DNA of 64,000 bases from Vreelandella nigrificans (GCF_002374315.1 NZ_NWUX01000003.1:186001-250000), one strand, 5' to 3'; numbered from the stretch's first letter, positions 45,653 to 55,682 are shown. Notes: generated from the sequence alone by a model not told the origin. A program made the numbers and translations.

Positions 45653-46390
45653 ATGTTACCGAGCCTGTTTATTTCCCATGGATCCCCCATGCTGGCGCTG
45701 AATAAAACACCGGCCCATGCTTTTCTACGCGAATTGGGTAAGCGGCTTTCCCCCAAGGCTGTAGTCGTCGTCTCAGCACACTGGGAGAGCCTGACGCTTA
45801 AAGTCAGTACTAGTGCCAAGCCGGAGACCATTCACGATTTTGGCGGGTTCCCGCAAGCCCTCTTCGATTGCCAATATCCTGCCTCTGGCGACCCTGAGCT
45901 GGCTGAACAAGTAGCCGTACTACTGGGAGCGGAACGTGTAGAGCGCGGCCTAGATCACGGCGCCTGGGTGCCACTTTCATTGATGTTTCCAGAGGCGAAT
46001 ATACCGGTGGTTTCTCTTTCTCTACCCGTGCGCTGGAGTAATCAGGCGCTAGTAACCCTAGGCGAGCGCCTATCGTTACTACGGGAACAAGGAGTTTTGA
46101 TTATCGGCTCAGGCAGCCTGACCCATAACCTGTATGAGACGCTACCCCAGGACAGCCCCATCCCCACCTGGGTGGATGAGTTTTCACATTGGGTGAACGA
46201 GCATATTACCGCCAACGATCGGCAAGCACTGCTCAACTGGGAGCACGCCCCAAAAGCACAGCAAAACCACCCCACCCCTGAACACTTTCAACCCCTACTG
46301 GTGGCCATGGGGGCGGGAGGCGAAGCGACACAGTTGCACCATAGCGTAGAACACGGCGTACTCACCATGGATGTTTATGCCTTTAACTGA
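45653..46390 (+). CDS. DODA-type extradiol ring-opening dioxygenase (YgiD-like)
   Basis: This 245-residue class III extradiol dioxygenase begins MLPSLFISHGSPMLAL with the first metal His. It has VVVVSAHWESLTLKVSTS, GLDHGAWVPLSLMFPEANIPVVSLSLP and LIIGSGSLTHNLYE. Members such as 4,5-DOPA dioxygenase cleave catecholic rings using non-haem iron or zinc. The physiological substrate is unknown. Its end overlaps the convergent trhP by 8 bases. Confidence 0.9.
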   Translation: MLPSLFISHGSPMLALNKTPAHAFLRELGKRLSPKAVVVVSAHWESLTLKVSTSAKPETIHDFGGFPQALFDCQYPASGDPELAEQVAVLLGAERVERGLDHGAWVPLSLMFPEANIPVVSLSLPVRWSNQALVTLGERLSLLREQGVLIIGSGSLTHNLYETLPQDSPIPTWVDEFSHWVNEHITANDRQALLNWEHAPKAQQNHPTPEHFQPLLVAMGAGGEATQLHHSVEHGVLTMDVYAFN

Positions 46391-47753
46391 TCGATACTCC
46401 TAGGGATTCCGGCTGCGCTGTCCTGGAGGAGGTAAGATCACGCATTAACAGGGCAAACTCAAGCTGCTCGGGTTGCAGGTTGATACCTGGCACGGGGATA
46501 CGCACCCGATGCCCAGAACCAGGCGCGGCGCGCTGGCTTTCGCCGCGCAGGTTCTCAATGTGCTTGAGCATGAAGCGATGATTTCCACCCGGTAGCATTA
46601 ACTCCATGCTATCGCCTACCTCAAAGCGGTTTTTCACTTCTATCTCAAGCAGTTCACGGCTGGTGTCGTAAGCCAGCACATCGCCGACAAACTGTTGGTG
46701 CACGCCAATTGAGCTACCTTGCTCATAGCTCTGAAACTCATCGTGTACATGGCGCCGGTAAAAGCCTTCGGTATATCCTCGGTTCGCGAGATTCTCCAGC
46801 TCATCCATAAGGCGCATATTAAAGGGTCGCCCCGCGACAGCGTCATCAATGGCTTGGCGATACACCTGGGCCGTTCGCGCTACGTAGTAATAAGACTTAG
46901 TACGCCCTTCGATCTTTAGCGATGACACTCCCATCTCCGCCAACCGCGCCACGTGCTGAACAGCACGTAGATCTTTTGAGTTCATAATGTAGGTGCCGTG
47001 CTCATCCTCATAGACGGGCATTAACTTACCTGGGCGGGTGACATCCTCAATCAGGGCCGAAAGCTCATCCTGCTCATTAGCGGTTACCGCCACTCCCTGC
47101 TGTGCCGGTATAAGGTCACCGGTCTCATCGTGCGTCGCTGCGACAGTATTATACTTCCAGCGGCATGCGTTGGTGCAGGTACCTTGATTAGGATCACGAT
47201 GATTGAAGTAACCTGATAGCAGACAGCGTCCTGAGTAAGCAATACATAGTGCCCCATGAACAAAGGTTTCAATCTCTAGGTCCGGACACTCAGCACGTAT
47301 TTCGCCAATCTCTTCCAGGGAAAGTTCACGGGATAAAATAATTCGGCTAATGCCCTGGCGCTGCCAAAACTTAGCGGCCGCCCAATTGACGACATTAGAT
47401 TGCACTGAAAGGTGAATTTCTTGGTCTGGCCAGCGATCACGCACCATCATGATCAAACCTGGGTCTGACATAATCAGCGCATCAGGCGCAGCATCAATCA
47501 CCGGCTCCATATCACGCAGGTAGGTTTTCAGCTTACTGTTATGCGGTGCAATATTTGAAGCTACATAAAACTGCTTACCACGTGCATGGGCGTATTCGAT
47601 ACCACGGTGCAAATTGTCGACCTTGAAATCGTTATTACGCACACGCAGTGAATAGCGCGGCTGCCCTGCGTACACCGCATCCGCACCGTAGGCAAAGGCA
47701 TAACGCATATTATTAAAGGTACCGGCAGGAGAAAGCAGTTCAGGAGCTTGCAT
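46383..47753 (-). CDS. trhP: U32-family tRNA hydroxylation protein TrhP (YegQ)
   Basis: This 456-residue U32-family protein has PELLSPAGTFNNMRYAFAYGADAVYAGQPRYSLR at the start and the family signature EIETFVHGALCIAYSGRCLLSGYFNHRD, with the Cys residues CRCLL and GTCTNACRW that suggest an iron-sulfur cluster. In E. coli the homologue is needed for prephenate-dependent 5-hydroxylation of wobble uridine in some tRNAs. It was formerly annotated as a peptidase. It is a single gene, full length for the family. Confidence 0.92.
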   Translation of the reverse strand: MQAPELLSPAGTFNNMRYAFAYGADAVYAGQPRYSLRVRNNDFKVDNLHRGIEYAHARGKQFYVASNIAPHNSKLKTYLRDMEPVIDAAPDALIMSDPGLIMMVRDRWPDQEIHLSVQSNVVNWAAAKFWQRQGISRIILSRELSLEEIGEIRAECPDLEIETFVHGALCIAYSGRCLLSGYFNHRDPNQGTCTNACRWKYNTVAATHDETGDLIPAQQGVAVTANEQDELSALIEDVTRPGKLMPVYEDEHGTYIMNSKDLRAVQHVARLAEMGVSSLKIEGRTKSYYYVARTAQVYRQAIDDAVAGRPFNMRLMDELENLANRGYTEGFYRRHVHDEFQSYEQGSSIGVHQQFVGDVLAYDTSRELLEIEVKNRFEVGDSMELMLPGGNHRFMLKHIENLRGESQRAAPGSGHRVRIPVPGINLQPEQLEFALLMRDLTSSRTAQPESLGVSIS

Positions 47754-47908
47754 AAAGAGTCACCGTTCTCAGGACCATGGCACGCAGGGTGCTATGATGA
47801 AAGGGCTGGATTATAGCCAGCTCCAACACCCTGTCTTGCTCAACAGTCTACTTTGCTGACCCAGGTCAAAAAGTAACGGTAATAGGCCGTTGATGACACA
47901 ATGAAAAC

Positions 47909-47935
47909 AAAGGCCTTTGGGTGCCAAAGACCTTT
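47909..47935 (-). terminator. Probable terminator downstream of the EamA transporter
   Basis: AAAGGCCTTTGG and CCAAAGACCTTT form a 12-base stem with one mismatch and a three-base loop. On the minus strand it is followed by TGTTTTCATT, about 110 bases after the transporter stop. Confidence 0.6.
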
Positions 47936-47950
47936 TAGTAGCCAAGAGAC

Positions 47951-48041
47951 TCTTTAGTGACTAACAGAGCTTTTAGTGACTAACAGAACTTTTAGTGACA
48001 AAAACCTAGTGGTGACAAACACCTGTTAGTGAAAAGAGCGC
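47951..48041. repeat. Degenerate tandem repeat with TTTAGTGACTAACAGA unit
   Basis: CTTTAGTGACTAACAGAG recurs nearly exactly, then as decayed copies (TTTTAGTGACAAAAACC, GTGGTGACAAACACC, GTTAGTGAAAAGAG) up to the stop codon of the EamA transporter gene. It is another member of the intergenic mini-repeat class in this window. Confidence 0.75.
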
Positions 48042-48042
48042 T

Positions 48043-48918
48043 TTAAGCGCTTGGACGCGTTTTCAGCGTTGTGCGGCGATCATGGTAGGCAATCGCCAAA
48101 CCACTGCCCATAATCAGCGCGCTACCCACCCATACCCATACATCAGGCAACTCTCCCCAGAACCACCAGCCTAGCAGTACTGCCCACAACATCGCCGTGT
48201 AATCAAACGGCGCGGCTATCGCCGCAGGTGCAAAGCGGAATGCCAGTGTAATAAAAGCCGTTGCTCCAATACCTAAAACACCCGCGGCCAAAAACCCAAG
48301 CCAATGCCCAGGCTGCGGCGTCTGCCATACCCAGGGCAAGCTAATGGCTGTGATGATAAATGGCACTAACGTCATATAGAACACCATGGCCCATAGGTGC
48401 TCCCGGGCTCCATAGCGACGTGCCGTAATCATCATTAGTGCATAGAAAAAGGCCGCCCCCAATAGCGTAAGTGTGCCTAGCTGGAACGCATCCCCACCAG
48501 GGCGTACAACAATCAGTACACCCACAAAACCTGCCAGGGAGGCAATCAATACAGGTGGGTCGATCCGCTCACCAAGCAGCGGCACCGACAGCAACGTCAC
48601 AAACAGCGGTGCCACAAACGCAATGGCAGTGGCTTCCGCTAGCGGCAGCAGCGTTAGCCCCCAGACGAAACACACCATCGTGGCAGTATAAATCAGCCCC
48701 CTTAAGAGGTGCACACGGGGACGTTTGGTGCGCAACTTGCGTAGCCCTCCCGCAAAATGGGCCAACAAAGCAATGAGCGGTAATGACACGAGCGTACGGA
48801 AAAAAATAATCTGCAGCGGCGAATGCACTTCGCCAAGCCACTTTGAAACAGCATCGCCAAGCGCTAGAAACAGCACACCTAAACACATACAGAGTATGCC
48901 TTTAAACGATGTTGTCAT
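48043..48918 (-). CDS. EamA-family (DMT) transporter
   Basis: This 291-residue inner-membrane protein has ten hydrophobic segments in two EamA repeats (MTTSFKGILCMCLGVLFLAL; LGDAVSKWLGEVHSPLQIIFFRTL; LPLAEATAIAFVAPLFVTLLSVPLLGERI and the repeat AAPFDYTAMLWAVLLGWWFWGELPD). Members export amino acids or metabolites. The start at 48918 follows AGGAGG; a longer frame upstream is not supported. The substrate is unknown. Confidence 0.85.
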   Translation of the reverse strand: MTTSFKGILCMCLGVLFLALGDAVSKWLGEVHSPLQIIFFRTLVSLPLIALLAHFAGGLRKLRTKRPRVHLLRGLIYTATMVCFVWGLTLLPLAEATAIAFVAPLFVTLLSVPLLGERIDPPVLIASLAGFVGVLIVVRPGGDAFQLGTLTLLGAAFFYALMMITARRYGAREHLWAMVFYMTLVPFIITAISLPWVWQTPQPGHWLGFLAAGVLGIGATAFITLAFRFAPAAIAAPFDYTAMLWAVLLGWWFWGELPDVWVWVGSALIMGSGLAIAYHDRRTTLKTRPSA

Positions 48919-48961
48919 GCTTTCCTCCTGTTGGTCTCGAAGTGGCAATACCGTTAGATAT

Positions 48962-48997
48962 AAAAAACCCCGCCAATGAGGTGAGGCATTGGCGGGG
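48962..48997 (-). terminator. Intrinsic terminator of the D,D-carboxypeptidase gene
   Basis: A perfect 11-bp stem CCCCGCCAATG / CATTGGCGGGG with an eight-base loop is followed on the minus strand by six T's. It lies just after the stop at 49017. Confidence 0.93.
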
Positions 48998-49016
48998 TAA
49001 GTAAACCTGGTAGCAG

Positions 49017-50459
49017 TTACAAGCTTGCGTTAACTACCATACAGTCCATCCCCTGAGCCTGTAGCGTCTGGCAGGCCTGCCTGGCTCGCCCTTCATCCAG
49101 AGCCACTACCCGGGCTCGGAATACCGGCGTTTGACCTTCCAAAGTATCCACTGCTACGCGACCACCCATATTATTGGGTAACCTTTGGGCAGCTTGTTGG
49201 GCTAATTGCTCGGCATGTGCAGCCTGACTGAAAGCCCCCACTTGAATCCCCCAGTTACCACCAGGCGCTTGCGCTGAGGGGGTAGCCTGTGACGAAGCAA
49301 CTATGCGTTCCCGTTCAACAACTTCCTGCAGCGGGTCTTTTTCCACGGGAGCAGCCTGGGCACGTAAAAGCTGCTGTTCGACGGCTGCCGCCGCCGTGGA
49401 GCTACCTTGAGAGATAGCAGGTGTCTGCGAAGCTGCGGTCCACGTAGCTGTTGCCCGCTCCGGTGTTGCCCGAGCAGTTGTTGCCCGAGCTGTTGCGTCC
49501 ACACTGGCCATCATCGGACGGCTAGGTGTGTGCTGTTGCGGCTGAGTAGGCATCGGCTGGGCAGAGCCAGAGAACCCCATAAATTCACGCGAGAAATTAG
49601 TGCTGGCCAGCCACGTTCGCTGATCGCGCAGCGCTGCACGAGCAAAACCACGATCTAGCAGGTTCGCCATATGGGTATCACGCGATGCGCCAGTAAAGCC
49701 ACCCATTACAATACTTACCAAGCGCCGATTACCATGAACGGCGGTGGTTGCCACATTGAAGCCCGAAGCACGGATAAAACCTGTTTTTAGGCCATCTGCA
49801 CCGGGGTAGTTGCGTACCAAACGGTTATGGCTGGTATGGCGAGTTCCCCGATAGGTAAACTCTTGGAGGCCGAAGTAGTGGTAATACTGGGGGAAGTCCT
49901 GCATAACCCGTACTGATAACCTCAGCATATCCCGTGCTGTGGTTATCTGCTGATCATCTGGTAAACCAGAGGCATTACGAAACGTAGTAGAGTTCATGCC
50001 CAGTTCGCGTGCTTTAGCGGTCATTAAGTGGGCAAAACCCTGCTCACTACCACCTAACGCTTCAGCCACCACTACTGCAACATCGTTGGCTGAACGCACT
50101 GCCAACGCCCGAATCGCCGTATCAACGGGGATGGAACTGCCTGCAGATAGCCATAGCTTGGTCGCTGGCATAGCCGCGGCCTGTGCTGAAACAGGTAGCG
50201 CTTGATTTATACTTAGCTCGCCTTTCTCAAGCGCTTCAAAGGTAAGATAAAGTGTCATCATCTTAGTAAGCGATGCCGGATAACGTGGCTCATCCGCATT
50301 TTCTGCGTATAGCACTTCACCGTTTTCCAGATCAACGACAATGCCAGCATAGCGCGGATTGGCCTGGGCCTGGCTGACAGTTCCCAGCACTAATAAAGAA
50401 AGCGTAAGCGGCAGCCACCAACGCGCTATTGCTCTTGCATACATTCCCGTTGTGGCCAT
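49017..50459 (-). CDS. D-alanyl-D-alanine carboxypeptidase with C-terminal SPOR domain
   Basis: This 480-residue serine peptidase (S11) has a signal peptide or anchor (about 1-33, ending SQAQA) and active-site motifs YPASLTKMMTLY (SxxK), RSANDVA (SxN) and GLKTGFIRASGFNV (KTG). After about residue 290 comes a low-complexity Ala/Thr/Gln linker (PTQPQQHTPSRP, ATARATTARATPERATATW). The end is a SPOR peptidoglycan-binding domain (WGIQVGAFSQAAHAEQLAQ, TPVFRARVVALDEGRARQ). It trims the terminal D-Ala of peptidoglycan stem peptides, and SPOR would target it to denuded septal glycan. This differs from E. coli PBP5, which carries an amphipathic anchor instead. Confidence 0.92.
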   Translation of the reverse strand: MATTGMYARAIARWWLPLTLSLLVLGTVSQAQANPRYAGIVVDLENGEVLYAENADEPRYPASLTKMMTLYLTFEALEKGELSINQALPVSAQAAAMPATKLWLSAGSSIPVDTAIRALAVRSANDVAVVVAEALGGSEQGFAHLMTAKARELGMNSTTFRNASGLPDDQQITTARDMLRLSVRVMQDFPQYYHYFGLQEFTYRGTRHTSHNRLVRNYPGADGLKTGFIRASGFNVATTAVHGNRRLVSIVMGGFTGASRDTHMANLLDRGFARAALRDQRTWLASTNFSREFMGFSGSAQPMPTQPQQHTPSRPMMASVDATARATTARATPERATATWTAASQTPAISQGSSTAAAAVEQQLLRAQAAPVEKDPLQEVVERERIVASSQATPSAQAPGGNWGIQVGAFSQAAHAEQLAQQAAQRLPNNMGGRVAVDTLEGQTPVFRARVVALDEGRARQACQTLQAQGMDCMVVNASL

Positions 50460-50600
50460 ACATGCCCCCGCTCAATCAACGTATGTTAAATACTCAATGA
50501 TAGCCAGTTCGCCAGAAATAACCGTACCAGACTAGCACGGTTGCTTAGCAAAATACTGTCTGCTAAAGAGTATATAGGTTAAGAACAAACAGATAGACAT

Positions 50601-50634
50601 AAAAAAACCGACCCCGCAGGGTCGGTTTTCATTT
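50601..50634 (-). terminator. Terminator of the alpha operon after rplQ
   Basis: CCGACCC-CGCA-GGGTCGG lies between an A-run and a T-run, so it could act in both directions. It is 24 bases after the rplQ stop and ends the long ribosomal transcript. Confidence 0.92.
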
Positions 50635-50657
50635 TTCTTGAAGAAGAGCGCAGGATA

Positions 50658-51044
50658 TTACTCTGCAACCGCTTCTTCTTCAGCAACCGGGCGGTCAACT
50701 AGCTCAACGTACGCCATAGGTGCGTTGTCGCCGGTGCGGAAACCGCACTTGAGAATACGGATGTAACCACCCGGACGCTCGGCGTAACGCGGACCCAGCT
50801 CGTTGAACAGTTTGCCGACGGCTTCTTTAGAGCGCGTACGAGCAAATGCCAGACGGCGGTTTGCAACGCTATCCTGCTTGGCTAAGGTGATCAGCGGCTC
50901 GATAACGCGACGCAGTTCCTTGGCCTTAGGCAGGGTTGTCTTGATGACTTCATGTTCGACCAGCGAGACAGACATGTTCTTAAACATGGCCTGACGATGC
51001 GAGCTGGTACGATTCAGATGACGACCACTCTTACGATGACGCAT
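50658..51044 (-). CDS. rplQ: Ribosomal protein L17
   Basis: This 128-residue protein of the large subunit starts [20 protein letters not shown], the conserved L17 start. It is the last gene of the alpha operon, 39 bases after rpoA, and is followed by a strong terminator. It ends in an acidic tail (VAEEEAVAE), a small extension seen in several gammaproteobacteria. L17 lies near the peptide exit tunnel. Confidence 0.98.
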   Translation of the reverse strand: MRHRKSGRHLNRTSSHRQAMFKNMSVSLVEHEVIKTTLPKAKELRRVIEPLITLAKQDSVANRRLAFARTRSKEAVGKLFNELGPRYAERPGGYIRILKCGFRTGDNAPMAYVELVDRPVAEEEAVAE

Positions 51045-51083
51045 GGTTGTAATTCCTTACCAAACTGGGACTCAAGTCGACGC

Positions 51084-52079
51084 TTACGCGGAGGCTTTGT
51101 CGTCCTTCAGGCTAGCGGGTGGCCAATTTTCCAACCGCATACCGAGGGACAGGCCGCGCGCCGCCAATACATCTTTGATTTCATTCAAAGACTTTTTACC
51201 GAGGTTCGGAGTCTTCAACAGCTCAACTTCTGTGCGCTGAATCAGATCACCGATGTAATAAATATTCTCGGCTTTTAGGCAGTTAGCGCTACGAACGGTC
51301 AACTCAAGATCGTCTACGGGGCGCAATAGGATAGGATCAACATGATCCTCTTCCTCTTCGACTTCCTGCTCTTTGTCAGCTTCCAGGTCGACGAAGGCGG
51401 CCAGCTGCTCTTGCAGAATGGTCGCACTGCGACGGATAGCCTCTTCCGGATCCAGAGTACCGTCGGTTTCCAGGTCGATAATCAATTTATCGAGATCGGT
51501 GCGCTGCTCAACACGAGCGGCCTCAACCGAGTAGGAAACGCGGCGGACAGGGCTGAAGGTAGCATCCAGCTGCAGGCGGCCAATTGCACGCGTCTCTTCA
51601 TCAGAGCCACGGGCGTCAGCCGGTTCGTAACCACGACCCAGCGCGACCTTAAGCTGAATTTTCAGCTCGGCACCTTCATTGACATGCGCAATGATGTGGT
51701 CCGGGTTGACGATTTCGACGCTATGATCAAGCGCAATGTCGCCAGCGGTGACGACGGCTGGGCCCTGCTTGTTCAGCGAGAGCACCGCCTCATCGCGGCT
51801 GTGCATCTTGATCGCAACATCTTTCAAGTTCAGGAGGATTTCGATGACATCTTCCTGCACCCCTTCGAGCGCACTATATTCGTGCTCTACACCGGCAATT
51901 TCAGCCTCTACCACGGCAGCGCCGGGCATGGACGAAAGCAGAATGCGACGGAGTGCATTCCCCAGGGTGTGACCAAAGCCGCGCTCGAACGGTTCGAGAA
52001 CGATTTTGGCATGATGTGCGCTGATTTCTTCGACCTTGATGTCGCGAGGGCGAAGAAACTCTGTCACTGAACGCTGCAT
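51084..52079 (-). CDS. rpoA: RNA polymerase alpha subunit
   Basis: This 331-residue protein has an N-terminal assembly domain ([31 protein letters not shown]), an acidic linker ([11 protein letters not shown]) and a C-terminal domain with [16 protein letters not shown], holding the Arg that contacts UP elements, and [15 protein letters not shown]. It dimerises to start polymerase assembly and binds promoter DNA and activators. It lies in the alpha operon, preceded by a 128-base gap with a long hairpin. Confidence 0.99.
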   Translation of the reverse strand: MQRSVTEFLRPRDIKVEEISAHHAKIVLEPFERGFGHTLGNALRRILLSSMPGAAVVEAEIAGVEHEYSALEGVQEDVIEILLNLKDVAIKMHSRDEAVLSLNKQGPAVVTAGDIALDHSVEIVNPDHIIAHVNEGAELKIQLKVALGRGYEPADARGSDEETRAIGRLQLDATFSPVRRVSYSVEAARVEQRTDLDKLIIDLETDGTLDPEEAIRRSATILQEQLAAFVDLEADKEQEVEEEEDHVDPILLRPVDDLELTVRSANCLKAENIYYIGDLIQRTEVELLKTPNLGKKSLNEIKDVLAARGLSLGMRLENWPPASLKDDKASA

Positions 52080-52145
52080 ATGAACACCTTTCTTCAGGCT
52101 GCCAAACGGATACTGAGTACTCTAAAGCACAATACTCAAGAGCAT

Positions 52146-52175
52146 CTGGGCGGTTAGCTTTGCTATCCCGCCCAG
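52146..52175 (-). other. Intercistronic hairpin between rpsD and rpoA
   Basis: CTGGGCGG and CCGCCCAG enclose a further TAGC-TTT-GCTA stem, giving a nearly continuous 12-bp hairpin in the rpsD-rpoA gap. No U-tract follows, so it is not a standard terminator; it may mark RNA processing or partial attenuation. Confidence 0.6.
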
Positions 52176-52207
52176 GCCTCAAGAAGCAGAAATATGAAAC
52201 AAACTGC

Positions 52208-52828
52208 TTACTTGGAGTACAGCTCGACGATCAGGTTTTCGTTGATGTCGGCAGTCAGGTCACCGCGTTCAGGCAGAGCCTTGAAAGTGCCTTCCATCTT
52301 CTTGGCGTCGATTTCGATCCAAGCGATGTCGCCACGGTTGGCCGCAATGGTCAACGCGTTTTGAATACGGGCTTGGTTTTTCGCCTTCTCGCGAATGGAT
52401 ACAACGTCACCCGGCTTCACTTGGTAGGAAGCTACGTTAACGGTGCGGCCGTTCACGGAAATCGCCTTGTGGCTGACCAGCTGACGCGCTTCAGAGCGAG
52501 TCGAGCCGAAGCCCATGCGGTAGACGACGTTATCCAGTCGGGATTCGAGCAACTGCAGCAATACTTCACCAGTCGCACCTTTCAGGCGAGCGGCTTCTTT
52601 GTAGTAGTTGCGGAACTGCTTTTCGAGTACGCCATACATACGACGTACTTTCTGCTTCTCGCGAAGCTGCAAGCCGTAGTCGGAAAGACGCTGACGACGC
52701 TGGCCGTGTACACCCGGGATTTGCTCGGATTTACACTTTTTCTCGAAGGGAGTCACACCGCTCTTCAAAAAGAGGTCTGTGCCTTCACGACGAGACAGTT
52801 TGCACTTCGGTCCAATATAACGAGCCAT
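52208..52828 (-). CDS. rpsD: Ribosomal protein S4
   Basis: This 206-residue small-subunit protein begins [20 protein letters not shown] and has the S4 RNA-binding domain [34 protein letters not shown]. It binds the 5' domain of 16S rRNA early in assembly and in E. coli represses its own alpha operon. Only scattered cysteines are present, so it is the zinc-free form. It is 12 bases after rpsK. Confidence 0.98.
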   Translation of the reverse strand: MARYIGPKCKLSRREGTDLFLKSGVTPFEKKCKSEQIPGVHGQRRQRLSDYGLQLREKQKVRRMYGVLEKQFRNYYKEAARLKGATGEVLLQLLESRLDNVVYRMGFGSTRSEARQLVSHKAISVNGRTVNVASYQVKPGDVVSIREKAKNQARIQNALTIAANRGDIAWIEIDAKKMEGTFKALPERGDLTADINENLIVELYSK

Positions 52829-52840
52829 GAATCTGTCTCC

Positions 52841-53227
52841 TTAAACGCGGCGTTTCTTAGGCGGACGGCAGCCATTATGGGGAATGGGCGTCGCGTCTGT
52901 GATGCTTTGCACGCGGAAGCCGGCGGCGTTCAGTGCACGCACGGCGGATTCACGGCCGGGACCGGGGCCCTTGACCAGCACGTCTACGTTTTTCACACCA
53001 TACTCGGCTGCAGCAGTTGCTGCACGCTCACTTGCCACTTGAGCAGCGAACGGGGTGCTCTTGCGAGAACCACGAAAACCCGAACCACCGGCTGTCGCCC
53101 AAGAAAGAGCGTTGCCCTGGCGGTCTGTGATCGTCACGATCGTGTTGTTAAAAGAGGCATGGATGTGCGCTACGGCGTCCACTACCTGCTTTTTAACCTT
53201 TTTACGGTTACTACGCGGGTTAGCCAT
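52841..53227 (-). CDS. rpsK: Ribosomal protein S11
   Basis: This 128-residue protein has [21 protein letters not shown] and a C-terminal [20 protein letters not shown], both hallmark S11 segments. It sits on the 30S platform near the mRNA exit. It lies between rpsM and rpsD in the usual alpha-operon order. Confidence 0.98.
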   Translation of the reverse strand: MANPRSNRKKVKKQVVDAVAHIHASFNNTIVTITDRQGNALSWATAGGSGFRGSRKSTPFAAQVASERAATAAAEYGVKNVDVLVKGPGPGRESAVRALNAAGFRVQSITDATPIPHNGCRPPKKRRV

Positions 53228-53266
53228 GTTGATGTCTATTCCTGTCTTTACGCCAGAACGTGCGTG

Positions 53267-53623
53267 TTATTTGCGGATCGGCTTACGCGGGCCCTTACGG
53301 GTACGCGCGTTAGTCTTAGTCCGCTGACCACGCAGCGGAAGACTACGACGATGACGCAGACCACGGTAGCAGCCTAAGTCCATGAGACGCTTAATGTTAA
53401 GCGTGACATCACGACGAAGGTCGCCTTCTACGGTGTACTTACCAACTTCAGAACGCAGGGTATCCAGCTCATCGCTAGACAGATCCTGGATCTTGGTAGT
53501 CGGCGCGATACCGGCAGCAGCACATAGGTGCTGAGCGCGAGTACGGCCAATCCCGAAGATATAGGTCAGCGAGATCGCCGCATGCTTGTTGTCCGGGATA
53601 TTGACGCCTGCAATACGGGCCAT
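53267..53623 (-). CDS. rpsM: Ribosomal protein S13
   Basis: This 118-residue protein begins [20 protein letters not shown] and ends with the basic tail [21 protein letters not shown] that contacts P-site tRNA. It is the first gene of the alpha operon in E. coli. Here it follows rpmJ after 124 bases that hold a large hairpin. Confidence 0.98.
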   Translation of the reverse strand: MARIAGVNIPDNKHAAISLTYIFGIGRTRAQHLCAAAGIAPTTKIQDLSSDELDTLRSEVGKYTVEGDLRRDVTLNIKRLMDLGCYRGLRHRRSLPLRGQRTKTNARTRKGPRKPIRK

Positions 53624-53681
53624 CAGCTTACTCCGAAATTTGAGCGGCTTGCTCGTTTATTCATCTACAAAAGGCGCAACA

Positions 53682-53718
53682 GCATACCCCTTTATAAGCC
53701 CTAAGGCAAGGGGTATGC
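53682..53718 (-). promoter_or_regulatory. Hairpin in the rpmJ-rpsM gap, candidate alpha-operon leader
   Basis: Arms GCATACCCCTT and AAGGGGTATGC pair over 11 bases with a 15-base loop; on the minus strand GTTGCGCCTTTTG follows. In E. coli the rpsM leader folds into a pseudoknot bound by S4. The position here fits such a leader, or a partial terminator separating the spc and alpha units, but the pseudoknot was not verified. Confidence 0.5.
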
Positions 53719-53747
53719 CAGCACCCGCTAAAAACAACCCAGAGGAA

Positions 53748-53861
53748 TTAACCCTGGCGCTGTTTGTGCCGTGGCTCGCTGCAGATGACGCGGACAGCGC
53801 CATTGCGACGAATGATCTTGCAGTTACGGCACATCTTCTTTACGGAAGCTCGAACTTTCAT
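53748..53861 (-). CDS. rpmJ: Ribosomal protein L36
   Basis: This 37-residue protein reads [19 protein letters not shown] and then [18 protein letters not shown]. It keeps the zinc ligands Cys, Cys, Cys and His, so it is the zinc-binding type. GGAG lies 8 bases before the ATG. It is the last gene of the spc operon, 51 bases after secY. It is too short for many gene finders, but the sequence is unambiguous. Confidence 0.97.
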   Translation of the reverse strand: MKVRASVKKMCRNCKIIRRNGAVRVICSEPRHKQRQG

Positions 53862-53912
53862 CGTTCTTTCTCCAAAAACGGCTCGCGGCGCGCCAATAAA
53901 TTGGGCAGCGCC

Positions 53913-55244
53913 TTAGCGCATAATGCCGCCGCTACCGTAGCCTTTCAGGTTGGACTTCTTCATCACTGAGTCATACTGATGCGACATGAGATGCGACTGC
54001 ACCTGAGCCATGAAGTCCATGATGACCACTACCACGATCAGAAGCGACGTACCGCCAAAGAAGAACGGAACGTTCCATGCAACGATCAGGAACTGGGGCA
54101 TCAGGGAAACCGCAGTGATATACAAGGCACCGAACAGGGTCAGACGTGTCATAACCTTGTCGATATAGCGAGCGGTCTGCTCGCCGGGGCGAATGCCCGG
54201 CAGGAAAGCGCCTGACTTTTTAAGATTGTCAGCCACATCCTTGGGGTTGAAGACCAGCGCTGTGTAAAAGAAGCAGAAGAATACCACCGCCGCGCCAAAA
54301 AGCAAGATGTAAAGCGGTTGACCTGGGCCTAATGCCTGAGATGCACGCTGCAACCACTCCATACCTTCACCGGCACCCACCCACTGACCAATAGAGGCCG
54401 GAAAGAGTAGAATACTGGAGGCAAAGATCGCCGGAATAACGCCGGCCATATTAACCTTCAAAGGCAGGTAGCTACTTTGCCCTGCATACATCTTATTGCC
54501 CACTTGGCGCCGAGGATAGTTCACTTTGAGGCGGCGTTGGCCACGCTCAATGAAGACTACAAAGGCGACAGTCGCAATACCTAACACTGACAGCGCTAAC
54601 AGCGGAAGAACATTCCAGGCCCCTTCGTTACGAGCAAGCTCAAACGCTTGCCCCACGGCACTGGGCAGCCCAGCGACGATCCCCGCGAAGATTAGCAACG
54701 AAATACCATTGCCAATGCCCTTCTCGGTGATCTGCTCACCTAGCCACATCATAAACACCGCACCAGACACAAAGGTGATGATAGCGGTGAAATAGAAGCT
54801 GAAGTCAGCGCTGTACGCGATGCCTTGGCTAGCCAGACCGACGGACATGCCGGTAGCCTGGACAAACGCCAGTAACACCGTGCCGTAGCGGGTGTACTGG
54901 CTGATCTTGCGGCGGCCGGCCTCGCCCTCTTTCTTGAGCTGTTCAAGATGAGGGGAGACCGCAGTCATGAGCTGCATGATAATCGACGCCGAAATATAGG
55001 GCATGATACCCAGGGCGAGGACACTCATACGCTCCAGGGCGCCACCCGAGAACATGTTAAACATGCCCAGGATGGTGCCCTGTTGCTCCCTAAACAAGGC
55101 AGCAAGCTGGTCAGGATTGATACCGGGAACGGGAATGTGGGCACCAATACGGTACACCACGATGGCGAGGAGCACGAAGCGCAAACGCGCCCACAGTTCA
55201 CTCAGACCGCTGCCCATCGCCGGCATATTTCCTGACTTGGCCAT
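53913..55244 (-). CDS. secY: Preprotein translocase subunit SecY
   Basis: This 443-residue inner-membrane protein has ten membrane helices and conserved segments [62 protein letters not shown], and [24 protein letters not shown]. It forms the SecYEG channel for protein export and membrane insertion. It starts immediately after the rplO stop in the spc operon. Confidence 0.99.
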   Translation of the reverse strand: MAKSGNMPAMGSGLSELWARLRFVLLAIVVYRIGAHIPVPGINPDQLAALFREQQGTILGMFNMFSGGALERMSVLALGIMPYISASIIMQLMTAVSPHLEQLKKEGEAGRRKISQYTRYGTVLLAFVQATGMSVGLASQGIAYSADFSFYFTAIITFVSGAVFMMWLGEQITEKGIGNGISLLIFAGIVAGLPSAVGQAFELARNEGAWNVLPLLALSVLGIATVAFVVFIERGQRRLKVNYPRRQVGNKMYAGQSSYLPLKVNMAGVIPAIFASSILLFPASIGQWVGAGEGMEWLQRASQALGPGQPLYILLFGAAVVFFCFFYTALVFNPKDVADNLKKSGAFLPGIRPGEQTARYIDKVMTRLTLFGALYITAVSLMPQFLIVAWNVPFFFGGTSLLIVVVVIMDFMAQVQSHLMSHQYDSVMKKSNLKGYGSGGIMR

Positions 55245-55679
55245 TTAGTCCTCTACCTTGCCGCCGGCGGCTTCGATCGCTTCACGGGCACCTTTGGTGA
55301 CCTTGATTCCACGAACGGTAACCGCCTTGTTCAGTTCGCCAGAAAGGATGATCTTCGCGTGAAGCGTTGCATCCTTCAGCACGTTGGCTTGCTTCAAGGT
55401 TTCCATAGTGACTTCGTCACCGGCAACTTTAGCAAGCTCGGCCAGACGTACTTCTTCAGATACCAGCGATTTAGCGGACGTAAAGCCGAATTTCGGCAAA
55501 CGGCGCTGCAGCGGCATCTGACCGCCTTCGAAACCAGGCTTGACGCTGCCGCCACTGCGTGATTTCTGACCTTTGTGACCACGGCCACCGGTCTTACCAA
55601 GACCGGAGCCGATACCACGACCAACGCGCTTTTCAGCGTGCTTGGAGCCCGGTGCCGGGCTCAGGGTATTGAGTTTCAT
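55245..55679 (-). CDS. rplO: Ribosomal protein L15
   Basis: This 144-residue 50S protein begins [22 protein letters not shown], with the glycine/basic stretch [21 protein letters not shown] that threads into 23S rRNA. It lies three bases after rpmD and directly abuts secY. Length and order match the E. coli spc operon. Confidence 0.98.
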   Translation of the reverse strand: MKLNTLSPAPGSKHAEKRVGRGIGSGLGKTGGRGHKGQKSRSGGSVKPGFEGGQMPLQRRLPKFGFTSAKSLVSEEVRLAELAKVAGDEVTMETLKQANVLKDATLHAKIILSGELNKAVTVRGIKVTKGAREAIEAAGGKVED

Positions 55680-55682
55680 GGA

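Noticed and set aside
52160-53377. 405-codon plus-strand frame across rpsD, rpsK and rpsM.
   Set aside because: It is antisense to three highly conserved ribosomal genes; codon bias makes long mirror frames.
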